Origin: JBEKHT01 sp049516595
GTDB lineage: Bacteria > Chloroflexota > Anaerolineae > Anaerolineales > RBG-16-64-43
NCBI GenBank assembly: GCA_049516595.1
Contig: JBEKSY010000003.1
Location: forward strand, 82,535-146,534
Length of the DNA: 64,000 nucleotides
Direction: 5' to 3'
Shown: positions 8,025 through 16,220 of the stretch, piece after piece
Layout of the letters: the number at the start of each line of letters is the position of its first letter
Position numbering within the stretch: position 1 is the first letter of the stretch
The notes under the pieces: model-generated
The model's input: only the letters and a program-made list of their open reading frames with translations
The model's database searches: none
Told to the model about the DNA's origin: nothing
Program-made: the position numbers and the translations under genes

Positions 8025-9400
8025 TTCGTGCCTCCCTTCCCCGAGAACTCACCCAAGGCGGTAACGAGGCTGTCGATGTCCTCTCGCGTGTTCAATTCCG
8101 TTACGGCAACGAGCATGTGGTCCTTGAGACCTGGGAAATCTCGGCCCAGGTCATAGCCTCCCAAAATGTCCCACTCCTCTAACAGAAAGCGGTTGATTTC
8201 GGAAATCGGCTTGGGACAACGCAGGACGAATTCGTGAAAGAACGGCCCTCGGCTGACCAGGCTGAAACCTGCCACCCGGGAGAGCTGTTCGGCCGCGTAG
8301 TGAGCCTTGTGATAGCAGAGTTCGGCGACCCGCCTCAGCCCTTGCTTGCCCATCTGACTCAAGTACACCGCGGCCGCCAGTGTCATCAGCCCCTGGTTGG
8401 TGCAGATATTGGAGCTGGCGCGCGCACGCTTGATGTGTTGTTCCCGTGCCGAAAGAGTGAGAACGTAGCCGCGCCTTCCTTGGGCGTCTTGTGTCTGTCC
8501 CACCAGGCGCCCCGCCATCTTATGGACGAAAGCCTGGCGAGTGGCGAAAAAACCAAGGTAAGGGCCGCCAAAGGAGAGGGGGATTCCCAAGGGCTGACCC
8601 TCTCCACAGACCACATCCGCGCCCATCTCGCCGGGTGGCTTGAGCAAACCCAAGGCGATCGGGTTTGTGACTACGGCCAAGAGCGCGCCCTTTCGGTGGA
8701 CGGAATCCGCCAGCGGGGTCAGGTCCTCCACCTCCCCCAAGAAATTCGGGTACTGCGCGATGACGAGAGTGGTTTCCTCATCGACCCGGGAGGCCAAGGA
8801 ATCGGCGCGGCTGCGCTCTTGCAAGTCGGGCAAATCCTTGGGCGGGTCGTCTCCCCCGATATCCACGTCCACTCCCTGCATATACGTGCGCACGACCTCC
8901 CGGTATTGAGGGTGAAGACTGGGCGAGAGCAGTATCTTGTTGCGATGGCGAACTTGGTTTAGGGCCAGGATGACCGCCTCCGCTGTCGCGGTGGCGCCGT
9001 CATAGTGAGAAGCGTTCGAGACTTCCATCCCCGTGAGATTGGTAATCAGGCTTTGATACTCGAAGACGGCCTGCAAGGTACCCTGAGAGATCTCGGGCTG
9101 ATACGGTGTGTAGGCAGTGTAGAACTCCCCGCGCAGGAGAATATGCTGGACCGCCGATGGGATGAAATGATTGTAGGCGCCGGCACCCAAGAAGCAGGCG
9201 GTGTGCTGGGTCTCGAGATTCGCCTCGGAGAGATCGCGCAGCTCCCTGATCGCCTCGATTTCCGACAGGGGCTCAGGAAGATCCAGCCTGGGGAAGCGCA
9301 CCTGCGGCGGAACGTCAGCAAAGAGCTCGTCGATCGTTTTGACCCCGATCATCGCCAGCATGGTCTCTCGTTCTTGGTCCGTATGAGGAATGTATGGCAT
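8021..9400 (-). CDS. gcvPA: Glycine dehydrogenase (decarboxylating) subunit 1
   Basis: The N-terminal-half subunit of glycine decarboxylase, 459 residues, typical length. It begins MPYIPHTDQERETML, the usual opening of GcvPA, and contains FLGAGAYNHFIPSAV, YTPYQPEISQGTLQ and the GMEVSNASHYDGATA segment, all hallmarks of the family. It pairs with GcvPB as an alpha2beta2 enzyme in the cytoplasm. It lies 16 bases downstream of gcvH and overlaps gcvPB by four bases. The split arrangement, rather than a single 950-residue GcvP, is common in Firmicutes, Chloroflexota, Thermotogae and archaea. Confidence 0.97.
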   Translation of the reverse strand: MPYIPHTDQERETMLAMIGVKTIDELFADVPPQVRFPRLDLPEPLSEIEAIRELRDLSEANLETQHTACFLGAGAYNHFIPSAVQHILLRGEFYTAYTPYQPEISQGTLQAVFEYQSLITNLTGMEVSNASHYDGATATAEAVILALNQVRHRNKILLSPSLHPQYREVVRTYMQGVDVDIGGDDPPKDLPDLQERSRADSLASRVDEETTLVIAQYPNFLGEVEDLTPLADSVHRKGALLAVVTNPIALGLLKPPGEMGADVVCGEGQPLGIPLSFGGPYLGFFATRQAFVHKMAGRLVGQTQDAQGRRGYVLTLSAREQHIKRARASSNICTNQGLMTLAAAVYLSQMGKQGLRRVAELCYHKAHYAAEQLSRVAGFSLVSRGPFFHEFVLRCPKPISEINRFLLEEWDILGGYDLGRDFPGLKDHMLVAVTELNTREDIDSLVTALGEFSGKGGTK

Positions 9401-9416
9401 CCCGCACCCCCTGGCG

Positions 9417-9809
9417 CTAGTGCTCGCGCCCGGCGCAATAGGCCTCGTAGGCCTTCGCGTCCATGAGCCCGTCGAGGGCCTTTGGGTCGGCTGGCGTGAA
9501 CTTCACCATCCAGGCCACCCCGTAGGGGTCCTTGTTGAGGACCTCCGGGTTGGAGGGTAGGGCTTCATTGACCTCCAAGATCGTCCCCGACACCGGGAGG
9601 TAGACCTCCGAGGCCGCCTTGACGGACTCGACCGAGGCCACAGGATCTCCTCCCTTGAGGGAGGCGCCCACGGCGGCGGTCACCTCCACATAGACAATGT
9701 CGGAAAGCTGCGACTGGGCGAAGTCCGTAATACCCAAGGTGGCGGCCTTCCCGTCCAGGCCGACCCACTCGTCCGACTTGGTGTATTTCAGATGGCTTGG
9801 GAAATTCAT
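9417..9809 (-). CDS. gcvH: Glycine cleavage system H protein
   Basis: The 130-residue lipoyl carrier of the glycine cleavage system. The lipoylated lysine sits in the motif ESVKAASEVYLPVSG, preceded by the glycine-bearing hairpin (GDPVASVES). The N-terminal half reads LGITDFAQSQLSDIVYVEV, the standard GcvH core. The start at ATG 9809 is supported by GGGAGG a few bases upstream. First gene of the operon: the leader carries a tandem glycine riboswitch and terminator directly before it, so expression should rise when glycine is plentiful. Confidence 0.97.
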   Translation of the reverse strand: MNFPSHLKYTKSDEWVGLDGKAATLGITDFAQSQLSDIVYVEVTAAVGASLKGGDPVASVESVKAASEVYLPVSGTILEVNEALPSNPEVLNKDPYGVAWMVKFTPADPKALDGLMDAKAYEAYCAGREH

Positions 9810-9837
9810 GGCTGGCCTCCCTCACAGAGAATAGCAA

Positions 9838-9866
9838 ACAAAAAACGCGCACTTCGCAGTGCGCGT
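9838..9866 (-). terminator. Intrinsic terminator of the glycine riboswitch expression platform
   Basis: Read on the minus strand: a 9 bp perfect stem (ACGCGCACT / AGTGCGCGT) with a GCGA loop followed by six T residues, ending about 30 bases before the gcvH start. It sits immediately after the second glycine aptamer, so it is the likely on/off element of the switch. Confidence 0.85.
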
Positions 9867-10042
9867 CCTCTGTTGCAGATACCTGAGAGATTCCCCCCGC
9901 TAGGGGGTTGCCCCTTCGGTGAAAGGAACACTTTCCAGAGGATTCGAGCCCGGGGTCCCTTGGACCTGAGAGATTCGCCCCAACCTGCACCGGGTTGTGG
10001 CTTGCCCCTTCGGTGCTCCGCTCACTCGGAGTCTCTTCCCCG
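9867..10042 (-). promoter_or_regulatory. Tandem glycine riboswitch (two aptamers)
   Basis: Minus-strand leader of the gcv operon. Two copies of the glycine aptamer core are visible: each has the ACCGAAGGGGCAA segment followed by AATCTCTCAGGT. The first runs from about 10042 to 9945 and opens with the GGGGAAGAGACTCCG stem; the second runs to about 9867. The cores are joined by a short linker, the cooperative arrangement known for this class. The terminator immediately downstream indicates transcriptional control of gcvH-gcvPA-gcvPB, in known cases switched on by glycine. Confidence 0.93.
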
Positions 10043-10065
10043 CGCTGCCTATTCAATTTTGTCCG

Positions 10066-10094
10066 ATTGTATGGCCCACCGGGCGCCAAGTCAA
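10066..10094 (-). promoter_or_regulatory. Promoter of the gcv operon
   Basis: On the minus strand TTGACT (10094-10089) and TACAAT (10071-10066) are separated by exactly 17 bases. Each box has one mismatch to the sigma70-type consensus. The predicted transcript starts near 10059, about 18 bases before the first glycine aptamer stem, which fits a riboswitch leader. Confidence 0.8.
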
Positions 10095-10381
10095 GTTGCG
10101 CCCGGGATAGGTTACAGGGTCTGGAAAGAGTGCACTCTTGGGCTGTCGGGTGCCAGTCCGGGGATCCCCACCCCTCCCCCCAATTGCCGCTTGCCCCCTT
10201 CAATTCTTGTCCGAATACTGGAGCATGAGAGGATGAATTGCAGTATTCGCAATTGAGTTCCTGGCTGGAGGCAATTGCAGATTGGTTTTTTGGTGCCGCG
10301 ACAAACCCAAGATTTGATGCCCCCACTCTTGGAGGTCATGGATTGTTGGGAATTCTAGAAATGGAGTCGAACCCGTGAAGA
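10095..10381. other. Intergenic region between the gcv promoter and the CBS-like gene
   Basis: About 290 bases of noticeably AT-richer sequence holding no open frame of note. It separates two minus-strand units. Nothing recognisable was seen apart from the -35 box at its left edge. Confidence 0.4.
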
Positions 10382-10651
10382 TTACTTGGGAGGACTTGGG
10401 AATTGGTTATGAACTCTTTTCCCCTTTTTTTTCTTGTTCTTGCTTATCTCAGCGGCGGTGAGGTAGCCTAGCGGACGTTCACCTTGCTCAACGGGGACTA
10501 CATCAGGCTCTATCAATATGAACTGTGGTTCGGCCTCCCCATACGGTGTGTCGGCGTCTAGGGTTAGACGGAAGGGCTCAGCCACATCCTGGAGTGTGAA
10601 CGCCCCCAGGATGGTCTCAAAGGGAGTTGGCTTTCGCCTTGTAAGAGCCAT
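10382..10651 (-). CDS. Small CBS-hemidomain-like protein
   Basis: An 89-residue frame starting at ATG 10651 with AAGGAG just upstream. Residues 15-70 resemble half of a CBS pair: FRLTLDADTPYGEAEPQF, then VVPVEQGERPLGYLTAAEI, the pattern of a CBS motif in which a hydrophobic strand is followed by a short turn and a GYLT helix start. The C-terminus is very basic (KNKKKKGKR). CBS motifs usually come in pairs, so this single copy would need to dimerise, or is a remnant. No catalytic domain is attached. Ligand and partner are unknown; the family call is by eye and moderate at best. Confidence 0.5.
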   Translation of the reverse strand: MALTRRKPTPFETILGAFTLQDVAEPFRLTLDADTPYGEAEPQFILIEPDVVPVEQGERPLGYLTAAEISKNKKKKGKRVHNQFPSPPK

Positions 10652-11195
10652 CGACTCCTTCTGTGCCGCCCAACGGCCTCGAGCTAAGCTGCCCGGCGGA
10701 AGCGAGCGGAAGTGGGCAAGGCCGACTTCACACCAGCACAACCCGGAACTTCAACTTAGGCGAGTACTGCTTCTTGCTTATAGGCAATGGCTCCTCCCTG
10801 AGCAGCCCTGGCCGCAGCCTTTCCTGGCATTCAGGCCAGGGCCTACCCCAGCTTCCGAAGACGTCAACTCCACATCACCGGGTTGTCCAAGATTCTGGGG
10901 TCAGCGCCCTTGCATTTCAATGAAACGGTATAGAATCGGCCCGCGCACAATATCATGGTGCAAGTGAACTGGGAATCGCTGCAATGAATCCTAGTTGCAG
11001 AAACGATACCCTGAAGTGGCTACCACAAGGTGCTGGTCAGAGCCCAAACGGGCAGGCCAGCGCTTTATCTTTCTGGTCCCCGTCAAGAATGTGTCAAGGA
11101 GGTGGCCTTATAAGCAAATGTTGATCCAGATTCCTTTGCTTCAAATGGGGTCATTTGTTCTCACCAGTTGTCCAACACAACAAGGAGAAATCAAG
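10652..11195. other. Intergenic region upstream of amtB
   Basis: About 540 bases between the divergent CBS-like gene and amtB. Open frames here lack recognisable domains, and one that runs into amtB has its own real start at 11196. No sigma54-type GG-GC promoter or other element was identified with confidence. Confidence 0.4.
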
Positions 11196-12425
11196 ATGAA
11201 TAATATAGATACTGGGGCTACTGCCCTGGTGCTGGTCAGCGCAGCACTGGTCATGCTTATGACGCCGGGATTGGCCTTCTTTTACGGGGGGCTTGTCCGC
11301 CGCAAGAACGTGCTGACCATCATGATGCAAAGTTTTGTCTCGATGGGTATCGTCACAATCATCTGGGTCCTTGTCGGATTCAGCCTGATGCACGGTAAAG
11401 ACATTGGCGGCCTCATTGGGAATCCGTTCCAATACTTTGGCTTGCAAGGCGTGTCTTCTGCTACCATGCAGGTTCCGGGTTCCACGCAGACGCTGCCGCT
11501 TTTGGCGTATTTTGTCTTCCAGGAAATGTTTGCGATCATTACTCCGGCCTTGATTACTGGCGCTTTCGCTGACCGGGTCAGCTTCAAGAGCTATCTGATT
11601 TTTCTGGTCTTATGGAGCCTTCTTGTTTACGCGCCCATAGCTCACTGGGTTTGGGGCGGCGGCTTCCTGGCACAAATGGGCGTTGCGGACTTCGCCGGAG
11701 GGATGGTGGTGCATACCAGCGCTGGATTTGCCGCGCTGGCGTCCATTCTGGTCATTGGTAAACGGAAGATCAAGAAGGGGGAAAAACTCGCGCCGCACAA
11801 TGTCACGTATGTCGCGCTCGGGGCGGCTTTATTGTGGTTTGGCTGGTTCGGCTTCAATGGCGGCAGCGCGCTGGGATCGAATGGATTGGCGGCCGTGGCT
11901 TTTGTTAACACTGACGTTGCTGCTTCGGTGGCGATGATCACCTGGATGATCATAGATTGGGTCCGTGAAGGAAAGCCCAATATGGTCGGGGCCATGACCG
12001 GAGCGGTTGTCGGACTGGCAACGATCACACCGGCAGCCGGTTACGTTCAGCCATGGGCCGCGGCTGTTATTGGCATTATTTGCGCCTTTGTCTGCTATGG
12101 CGCGATCCAGCTGCGGGGGAGAATGGGTTGGGATGACGCGTTGGATGTCTGGGGAGTGCATGGGGTGGGCGGCGCGCTCGGGACGATCCTGGTCGGCGTC
12201 TTCGCCGGGGTTGCGGTGAACAAGGTCAGCGGATTGCTCGAGGGCAACGTTCACCAATTCCTGATCCAATTACTGGGAGCCGGGGTTGCGATTGCCTATT
12301 CGTTTGTCCTGACTTATGTACTCCTGCGGTTGGTAAATCTGATCACGCCTGTGCGTGTGCCCGAAGAAATGGAGATTGGAGGCCTGGACGAGGGGTTGTT
12401 TGGAGAAGAGGCTTATGTAGAGTAA
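11196..12425 (+). CDS. amtB: Ammonium transporter
   Basis: A 409-residue Amt/Mep/Rh channel protein with eleven or so membrane spans, which conducts ammonia/ammonium across the cytoplasmic membrane. Signature stretches: MTPGLAFFYGGLVRRKNVL at the N-terminus, HWVWGGGFLAQMG, DFAGGMVVHTSAGFAAL (first pore histidine) and DVWGVHGVGGALGTIL (second pore histidine); both members of the twin-His pair are present. Start ATG 11196 with AAGGAG seven bases upstream; the frame extends further back without support. No glnK/PII gene is adjacent, unlike many bacteria. Sequence is somewhat less GC-rich than neighbours. A hairpin follows the stop. Confidence 0.95.
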   Translation: MNNIDTGATALVLVSAALVMLMTPGLAFFYGGLVRRKNVLTIMMQSFVSMGIVTIIWVLVGFSLMHGKDIGGLIGNPFQYFGLQGVSSATMQVPGSTQTLPLLAYFVFQEMFAIITPALITGAFADRVSFKSYLIFLVLWSLLVYAPIAHWVWGGGFLAQMGVADFAGGMVVHTSAGFAALASILVIGKRKIKKGEKLAPHNVTYVALGAALLWFGWFGFNGGSALGSNGLAAVAFVNTDVAASVAMITWMIIDWVREGKPNMVGAMTGAVVGLATITPAAGYVQPWAAAVIGIICAFVCYGAIQLRGRMGWDDALDVWGVHGVGGALGTILVGVFAGVAVNKVSGLLEGNVHQFLIQLLGAGVAIAYSFVLTYVLLRLVNLITPVRVPEEMEIGGLDEGLFGEEAYVE

Positions 12426-12438
12426 GCTGGAACATCAT

Positions 12439-12480
12439 CCACCCAGCCGTTCCATGTTTAGAGCCAAGACGGCTGGGTGG
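12439..12480 (+). terminator. Hairpin downstream of amtB
   Basis: A 12 bp perfect stem (CCACCCAGCCGT at 12439-12450, ACGGCTGGGTGG at 12469-12480) starting 13 bases after the amtB stop. No run of T follows, but its length and place favour a terminator. Confidence 0.6.
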
Positions 12481-12652
12481 AATCATTACACGCATGGATG
12501 CTCAAACAATCTTTTAGGGCATGTGCAGAGACTGCGACAGGGCAAAATGCCATTTGAAGGTTCTGATTGTATGTCGTCGGACCAAATGGGACAAGACCGG
12601 CAATTTGCTAAGAGACACTCCTCGGCCCTAGTATAGCTGTGAGGGAGTCCGA

Positions 12653-13084
12653 TTGGCCGAGAAGATAGGAAGTGCGGAAGCCCCTGGCCGGACGATCCGC
12701 CGGGCCTGGAGACCTCGAGAGGTGCTCGCTCACCTCGTTTTCTACCCCGAGGCTTATATGTGCCCGGTACGCTCCCGTCTGCATCGGATCCCATGGGAGC
12801 CTCTGGAAGGCAGGTTCCGGGAGGTCAACGCTCGGGCCGTATTGGAGAATCACAAGACTTCCGCGCGGCGCTTGGTCCACCGGTTTCGGAGTGCGAATGA
12901 GGAACTGAGGGACCTCTGCCAGGACTGCAATCCGGACCCGATCCTCATCGAGATCCAGAGAGGCTCGAAGCCTCGCACCCTGTCGACCCTAGTCCTCCGA
13001 GTCGAAGCCCACCTCCGCAACCACCGCAAAGAACTGGCTCGCTCCCTTACCGACGAAAATCGTTCGCAAGCGGGCGGGGAGTAA
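12653..13084 (+). CDS. DinB/DfsB-like four-helix protein
   Basis: A 143-residue protein resembling the DinB-like/ClbS-DfsB superfamily: WRPREVLAHLVFYPEAY matches the conserved W-x-x-K/R-D/E-V-L-A-H metal-site helix, and the C-terminal helix carries HLRNHRKELA. These proteins form four-helix bundles, often with a metal site; many are thiol- or small-molecule-modifying enzymes of unknown substrate. The start is TTG 12653 with AGGGAG five bases upstream, and an in-frame TAG lies just before. The N-terminus is about 25 residues shorter than usual, so the first helix is partly missing. It lies 22 bases before the reductase gene and may be co-transcribed. Confidence 0.6.
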   Translation: MAEKIGSAEAPGRTIRRAWRPREVLAHLVFYPEAYMCPVRSRLHRIPWEPLEGRFREVNARAVLENHKTSARRLVHRFRSANEELRDLCQDCNPDPILIEIQRGSKPRTLSTLVLRVEAHLRNHRKELARSLTDENRSQAGGE

Positions 13085-13105
13085 CTGCCGCTGCCGTTCT
13101 GTGCT

Positions 13106-13753
13106 ATGCTGTCTCGACGACAGGTCGGAACCAAGCTGGAGGCCTCGAGCATTCCTGGACTGGACCGCACGGCTCCTTCGGCACCTGGGTGGCAGCGCCT
13201 GATTCAACGAGCCGCGGCTTCGCGACCCGCGTCCGCGGTCCTGGCGCGGACTCTTCACCTCGTCGATGTTCCGCTCCTGCGTCTATCCGCAGGTCGCCAT
13301 TCATTAACCCGCTGGCTCACGGGGCTCCCGGTGATTATCGTGACGACCATCGGAGCGAGAACCGGGCGGCCTCGGACCACCCCTCTGCTGGCACTGCAAG
13401 ATGGAAAGCGCATCGTGCTCATTGCGTCCAGCTACGGGCGCCTCCATCACCCGGGCTGGTACTACAACCTCCGGCGTCATCCCCACGCCTTGATTGCCCT
13501 CGGCCGACTCAAACGTTCGTACCGTGCTCGAGAAGCTTCGGGGGAGGAGCGCGAAGCCTACTGGGCCAAGGCAACTCATGCCTACCGGGGCTTCGCCGCT
13601 TACGCACGTCGTGCTCCCGGGCGCATCATCCCCGTGATCGTACTCACCCCGGAAGATGAGGATGCGGGCGGTTTCCAGGGCGGACAGGGATGGACCCGGT
13701 CGCAATGGGAGGTGAGTCCAGATGGGCAGCCCGAAGAGGCGTCCGGTCCTTGA
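13106..13753 (+). CDS. Deazaflavin (F420)-dependent nitroreductase/quinone reductase family protein
   Basis: A 215-residue protein of the Ddn family (split beta-barrel, F420H2-dependent). The core IVTTIGARTGRPRTTPLL followed by IVLIASSYGRLHHPGWYYNL and HPHALI is diagnostic: it supplies the phosphate- and ring-binding segments for the deazaflavin. The N-terminal 60 residues are an extra helix-rich stretch, and the last 25 are low-complexity. Family members reduce quinones, nitroaromatics or other electrophiles with F420H2. No F420 biosynthesis gene is in view, so cofactor availability is inferred. It probably belongs to a small unit with the DinB-like protein upstream and the cupin downstream. 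Confidence 0.85.
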   Translation: MLSRRQVGTKLEASSIPGLDRTAPSAPGWQRLIQRAAASRPASAVLARTLHLVDVPLLRLSAGRHSLTRWLTGLPVIIVTTIGARTGRPRTTPLLALQDGKRIVLIASSYGRLHHPGWYYNLRRHPHALIALGRLKRSYRAREASGEEREAYWAKATHAYRGFAAYARRAPGRIIPVIVLTPEDEDAGGFQGGQGWTRSQWEVSPDGQPEEASGP

Positions 13754-13835
13754 GGGGCATGCCTCCGATGGCTCGCCACGTAGTCGGGGAGGCTGTGCTC
13801 CCCAACCGCGGTGGGCCGCTAAGAAAGGGCAAGAC

Positions 13836-14174
13836 ATGGCTTCTTCAGCCTCTCAAACAGGTGCTCTGGATCACCCTACCCTGGCCCTCGGTCTGGTGGA
13901 GGTGCAGTCGGGCGCCGTGGTTAGCCGGACGCTGGTCAAGAAAGCCAGCGGGACGGTGACCCTGTTCGCCTTTGATTCGGGGGAGGAACTCAGCGAGCAC
14001 ACCGCCCCTTATGGCGCTCTTCTATACGCTCTGCGGGGGGAAGCCGAAGTGCGCATCTCCGGAAAACCTCACGAGGTCCATGACGGCGAGCTGCTTGAGC
14101 TCCCAGCCAATCAGCCGCATGCCCTGCGCGCTCACAGCACGTTCAAGATGATGCTTATCATGATCCGGGAGTAA
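13836..14174 (+). CDS. Cupin-domain protein
   Basis: A 112-residue single cupin barrel. The metal-site pattern is recognisable: ELSEHTAPYGALLYALRGEAEV in part, then DGELLELPANQPHALRA with the second-motif histidine. The beta-strand-rich composition and length fit small stand-alone cupins, which act as sugar or amino-acid binding proteins, isomerases or sensors. The start is taken as ATG 13836 (MASSASQTG); the frame runs further back over the end of the reductase gene, but without a better ribosome binding site. Exact function not assignable. Confidence 0.75.
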   Translation: MASSASQTGALDHPTLALGLVEVQSGAVVSRTLVKKASGTVTLFAFDSGEELSEHTAPYGALLYALRGEAEVRISGKPHEVHDGELLELPANQPHALRAHSTFKMMLIMIRE

Positions 14175-14201
14175 CCGATCCGCCTTCCCGGATTCTCCCG
14201 C

Positions 14202-15211
14202 ATGCCACCGATCCAGTCCTCCCGCGTTCCGTCCGTTGCCCAGGCATTGGCGGAGTCCCTTGCCGCCGTTTCCATTTGGGGGGTCATCGTTCGTCTTTGT
14301 CAAGGTCGGCCTTCGCTTCGTCGGGCCGATCACACTCGCCGGCCTGAGGTACTTCGCTGCCTTTCTGGTCCTCCTGCCTTTTCTCCTGAGCAGACCACGG
14401 GCGCCACGCTCTCTGGACCGAAATCTGTGGATCCAACTCGCAGCCTTTGGTCTGAGCGCCTATGCTGTTTGAAATGGTGCCTTCTTCTAGTCTTTGGAGT
14501 ACCTCCCTCCCACAACGTTGTCTTTTCTGATGGGCATCCTGCCCATCCTGATCTTGGTCGGAAGCGTAATCCGGCTTTGAGAGATCGCCGCCCCGGTTCA
14601 GCTAGCCGGAATCCTCATCAGCATGTCGGGCGCCCTTCTTTTCTTCTGGCGGGGAATCGGACTCGGAGCTCCCTTGGGGCTGGGCTTGGTCGCCATCGGT
14701 CTGGTCGCATTTGCGTTCTTCGGCCTCCTTGGGCGCGAGCTCGCACGCAGTCAGAGGATCGATTCGCTCGCCCTCACCGCCATCCCCCTCGGCTTCGGTG
14801 GAGGGGCGCTGATCTGCGCCGTTATTCCCTTTGGAGGGGATCCCCTCCCTCTCCCTTCCTCTGCTGGCAATTGTGCTCTGGCTCGCCACAGCCAGTACGG
14901 CCCTGGCCTATCTGCTTTACAACCACGCCTTGCAGAGACTGTCGGCAATCGAGATGAATGTAATGCTGGGCCTCTCCCCGTTCGCCACGGCATTGTTCGC
15001 CCGGCTTGTGCTGAGCGAGAATCTCAGCACAATCCAATACCTCGGAATCGGGGTCGCCGTGGCCGGCATCCTCTTGGTCCAGAAGCGCAATCTCCTGCCC
15101 CTGGGTGCCTTGTCGATGGGCCTAAAGCTGGGAAACTTGATCCCCAGGAGTCCGCCGGCGCCCAGTACCACGTCGGCTTCGGAGACTCCTCGATCTCCAT
15201 CCAGGGACTAG
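14202..15211 (+). pseudogene. Decayed EamA/DMT-family permease
   Basis: Pieces of one drug/metabolite (EamA) transporter are spread over three frames. The opening LAESLAAVSIWG (from 14236 in one frame) continues as GSSFVFVKVGLRFVGPITLAGLR in another, a frameshift at the G run near 14277-14282. That second frame then meets three in-frame stops: TGA 14470, TAG 14488 and TGA 14578, between otherwise good membrane-protein sequence (SLEYLPPTTLSFLMG, GILISMSGALLFFW). A second frameshift near 14830 leads to the final part (TALAYLLYNHALQRLSAIE, then LSTIQYLGIGVAVAGILLV), the typical second EamA half. None of the stops falls on a cysteine position, so recoding is not suggested. A clear, multiply disrupted pseudogene. 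Confidence 0.88.
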
Positions 15212-15255
15212 AATCCTAACGCGGAGCCAGACAGGAACGGCTCGGGAGGCACGCC

Positions 15256-16008
15256 ATGGGACGTCTTTCGGGAAAACAAGCGCTTGTCATCGGAGGAGGA
15301 CGCGGCTTGGGTCGGGCCATCGCTCTGGCATTTGCCGCCGAGGGAGCGGATGTGGCGATCGCGAGTCGCACACAGCCGCAGCTCGAGGAGGTTGCCGAGT
15401 CAATACGGTCCCTCGGTCAAAAGGCCTTCCCGCTGGAAGCGGACGTTCGCCAAAGTGGATCTGTGAAGGATATGGTCGGCGCAGCGCTGACCTCCTTGGG
15501 CCATATCGACCTCCTGGTGAACAGCGCAGGGGTGGGTTGGACACAAAGGCTGGTCGACACCCCCGATGAGACATGGAATTGGATTCTCGAAACCAACCTG
15601 AATGGCACCTTCTATGCCTGTCGCGAGGTGGGCCGGCTCATGATGAACCAAGGTGCCGGAAACATTATCAACATCGCCTCGGTCGCGGGGGTCAAGGGGC
15701 CGCCGGGTCTGGGGGCCTATGCCGCCAGCAAAGGGGGAGTGATCGCTTTGACCAAGACCCTCGCCCTAGAGCTGGCAAGGTTTGGGGTTCGCGTGAACGC
15801 CATTGCTCCGGGGTACTTCCGAACGGAGATGAACGCGGTCGCGCTTGACGATCCGTCCATCGGGCCCAAAATCGTGCGGCGGATCCCTCTGCGCCGCGTC
15901 GGTCGACCTGAGGAGATCGGGCCTCTGGCTGTCTATCTGGCAAGTGAAGAGTCCGCTTTTGCGACCGGAGAGATCTTCTTCCTCAGCGGCGGTGAGACGG
16001 CACTGTAG
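15256..16008 (+). CDS. Short-chain dehydrogenase/reductase, FabG-like
   Basis: A 250-residue classical SDR. Cofactor motif GGGRGLGRA at about residues 12-20, NSAG at about 90, catalytic Ser in NIASVAG, and the YAASKGG Tyr-Lys pair. The C-terminal APGYFRTEMN and FATGEIFFLSGGETAL segments are typical of FabG-like 3-oxoacyl or sugar/polyol dehydrogenases. The residue after the first beta strand is SRT, which suggests NADP(H), as in FabG. Substrate cannot be assigned; no fatty-acid genes are nearby. It follows the dead EamA gene by 45 bases and has its own weak ribosome binding site (GGGAGGC-like purines before ATG). Confidence 0.88.
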   Translation: MGRLSGKQALVIGGGRGLGRAIALAFAAEGADVAIASRTQPQLEEVAESIRSLGQKAFPLEADVRQSGSVKDMVGAALTSLGHIDLLVNSAGVGWTQRLVDTPDETWNWILETNLNGTFYACREVGRLMMNQGAGNIINIASVAGVKGPPGLGAYAASKGGVIALTKTLALELARFGVRVNAIAPGYFRTEMNAVALDDPSIGPKIVRRIPLRRVGRPEEIGPLAVYLASEESAFATGEIFFLSGGETAL

Positions 16009-16220
16009 GATCCTGGCTGCCATGAGCCCACGCCCTGCGGGTCGCTCCCGGCTAGGCGGAGGGGGTCATCCTAGGAACTCATGAGGCGCGGGGAAGACCC
16101 GTGCCGCCCCGGACTGGCCTTCGCATCCAGACTCTGCAGGAGATGCAGAGGAACTAGAGCAGGACGAAACCTTTCGCCCCCGATCAACTCGAAGGCAAAA
16201 GATCCCTTGGACAAGGGCTC

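Noticed and set aside
14470..14580. The TGA codons in the EamA remnant as further selenocysteine sites
   Set aside because: They are mixed with a TAG and frameshifts and do not match cysteine positions of the family.
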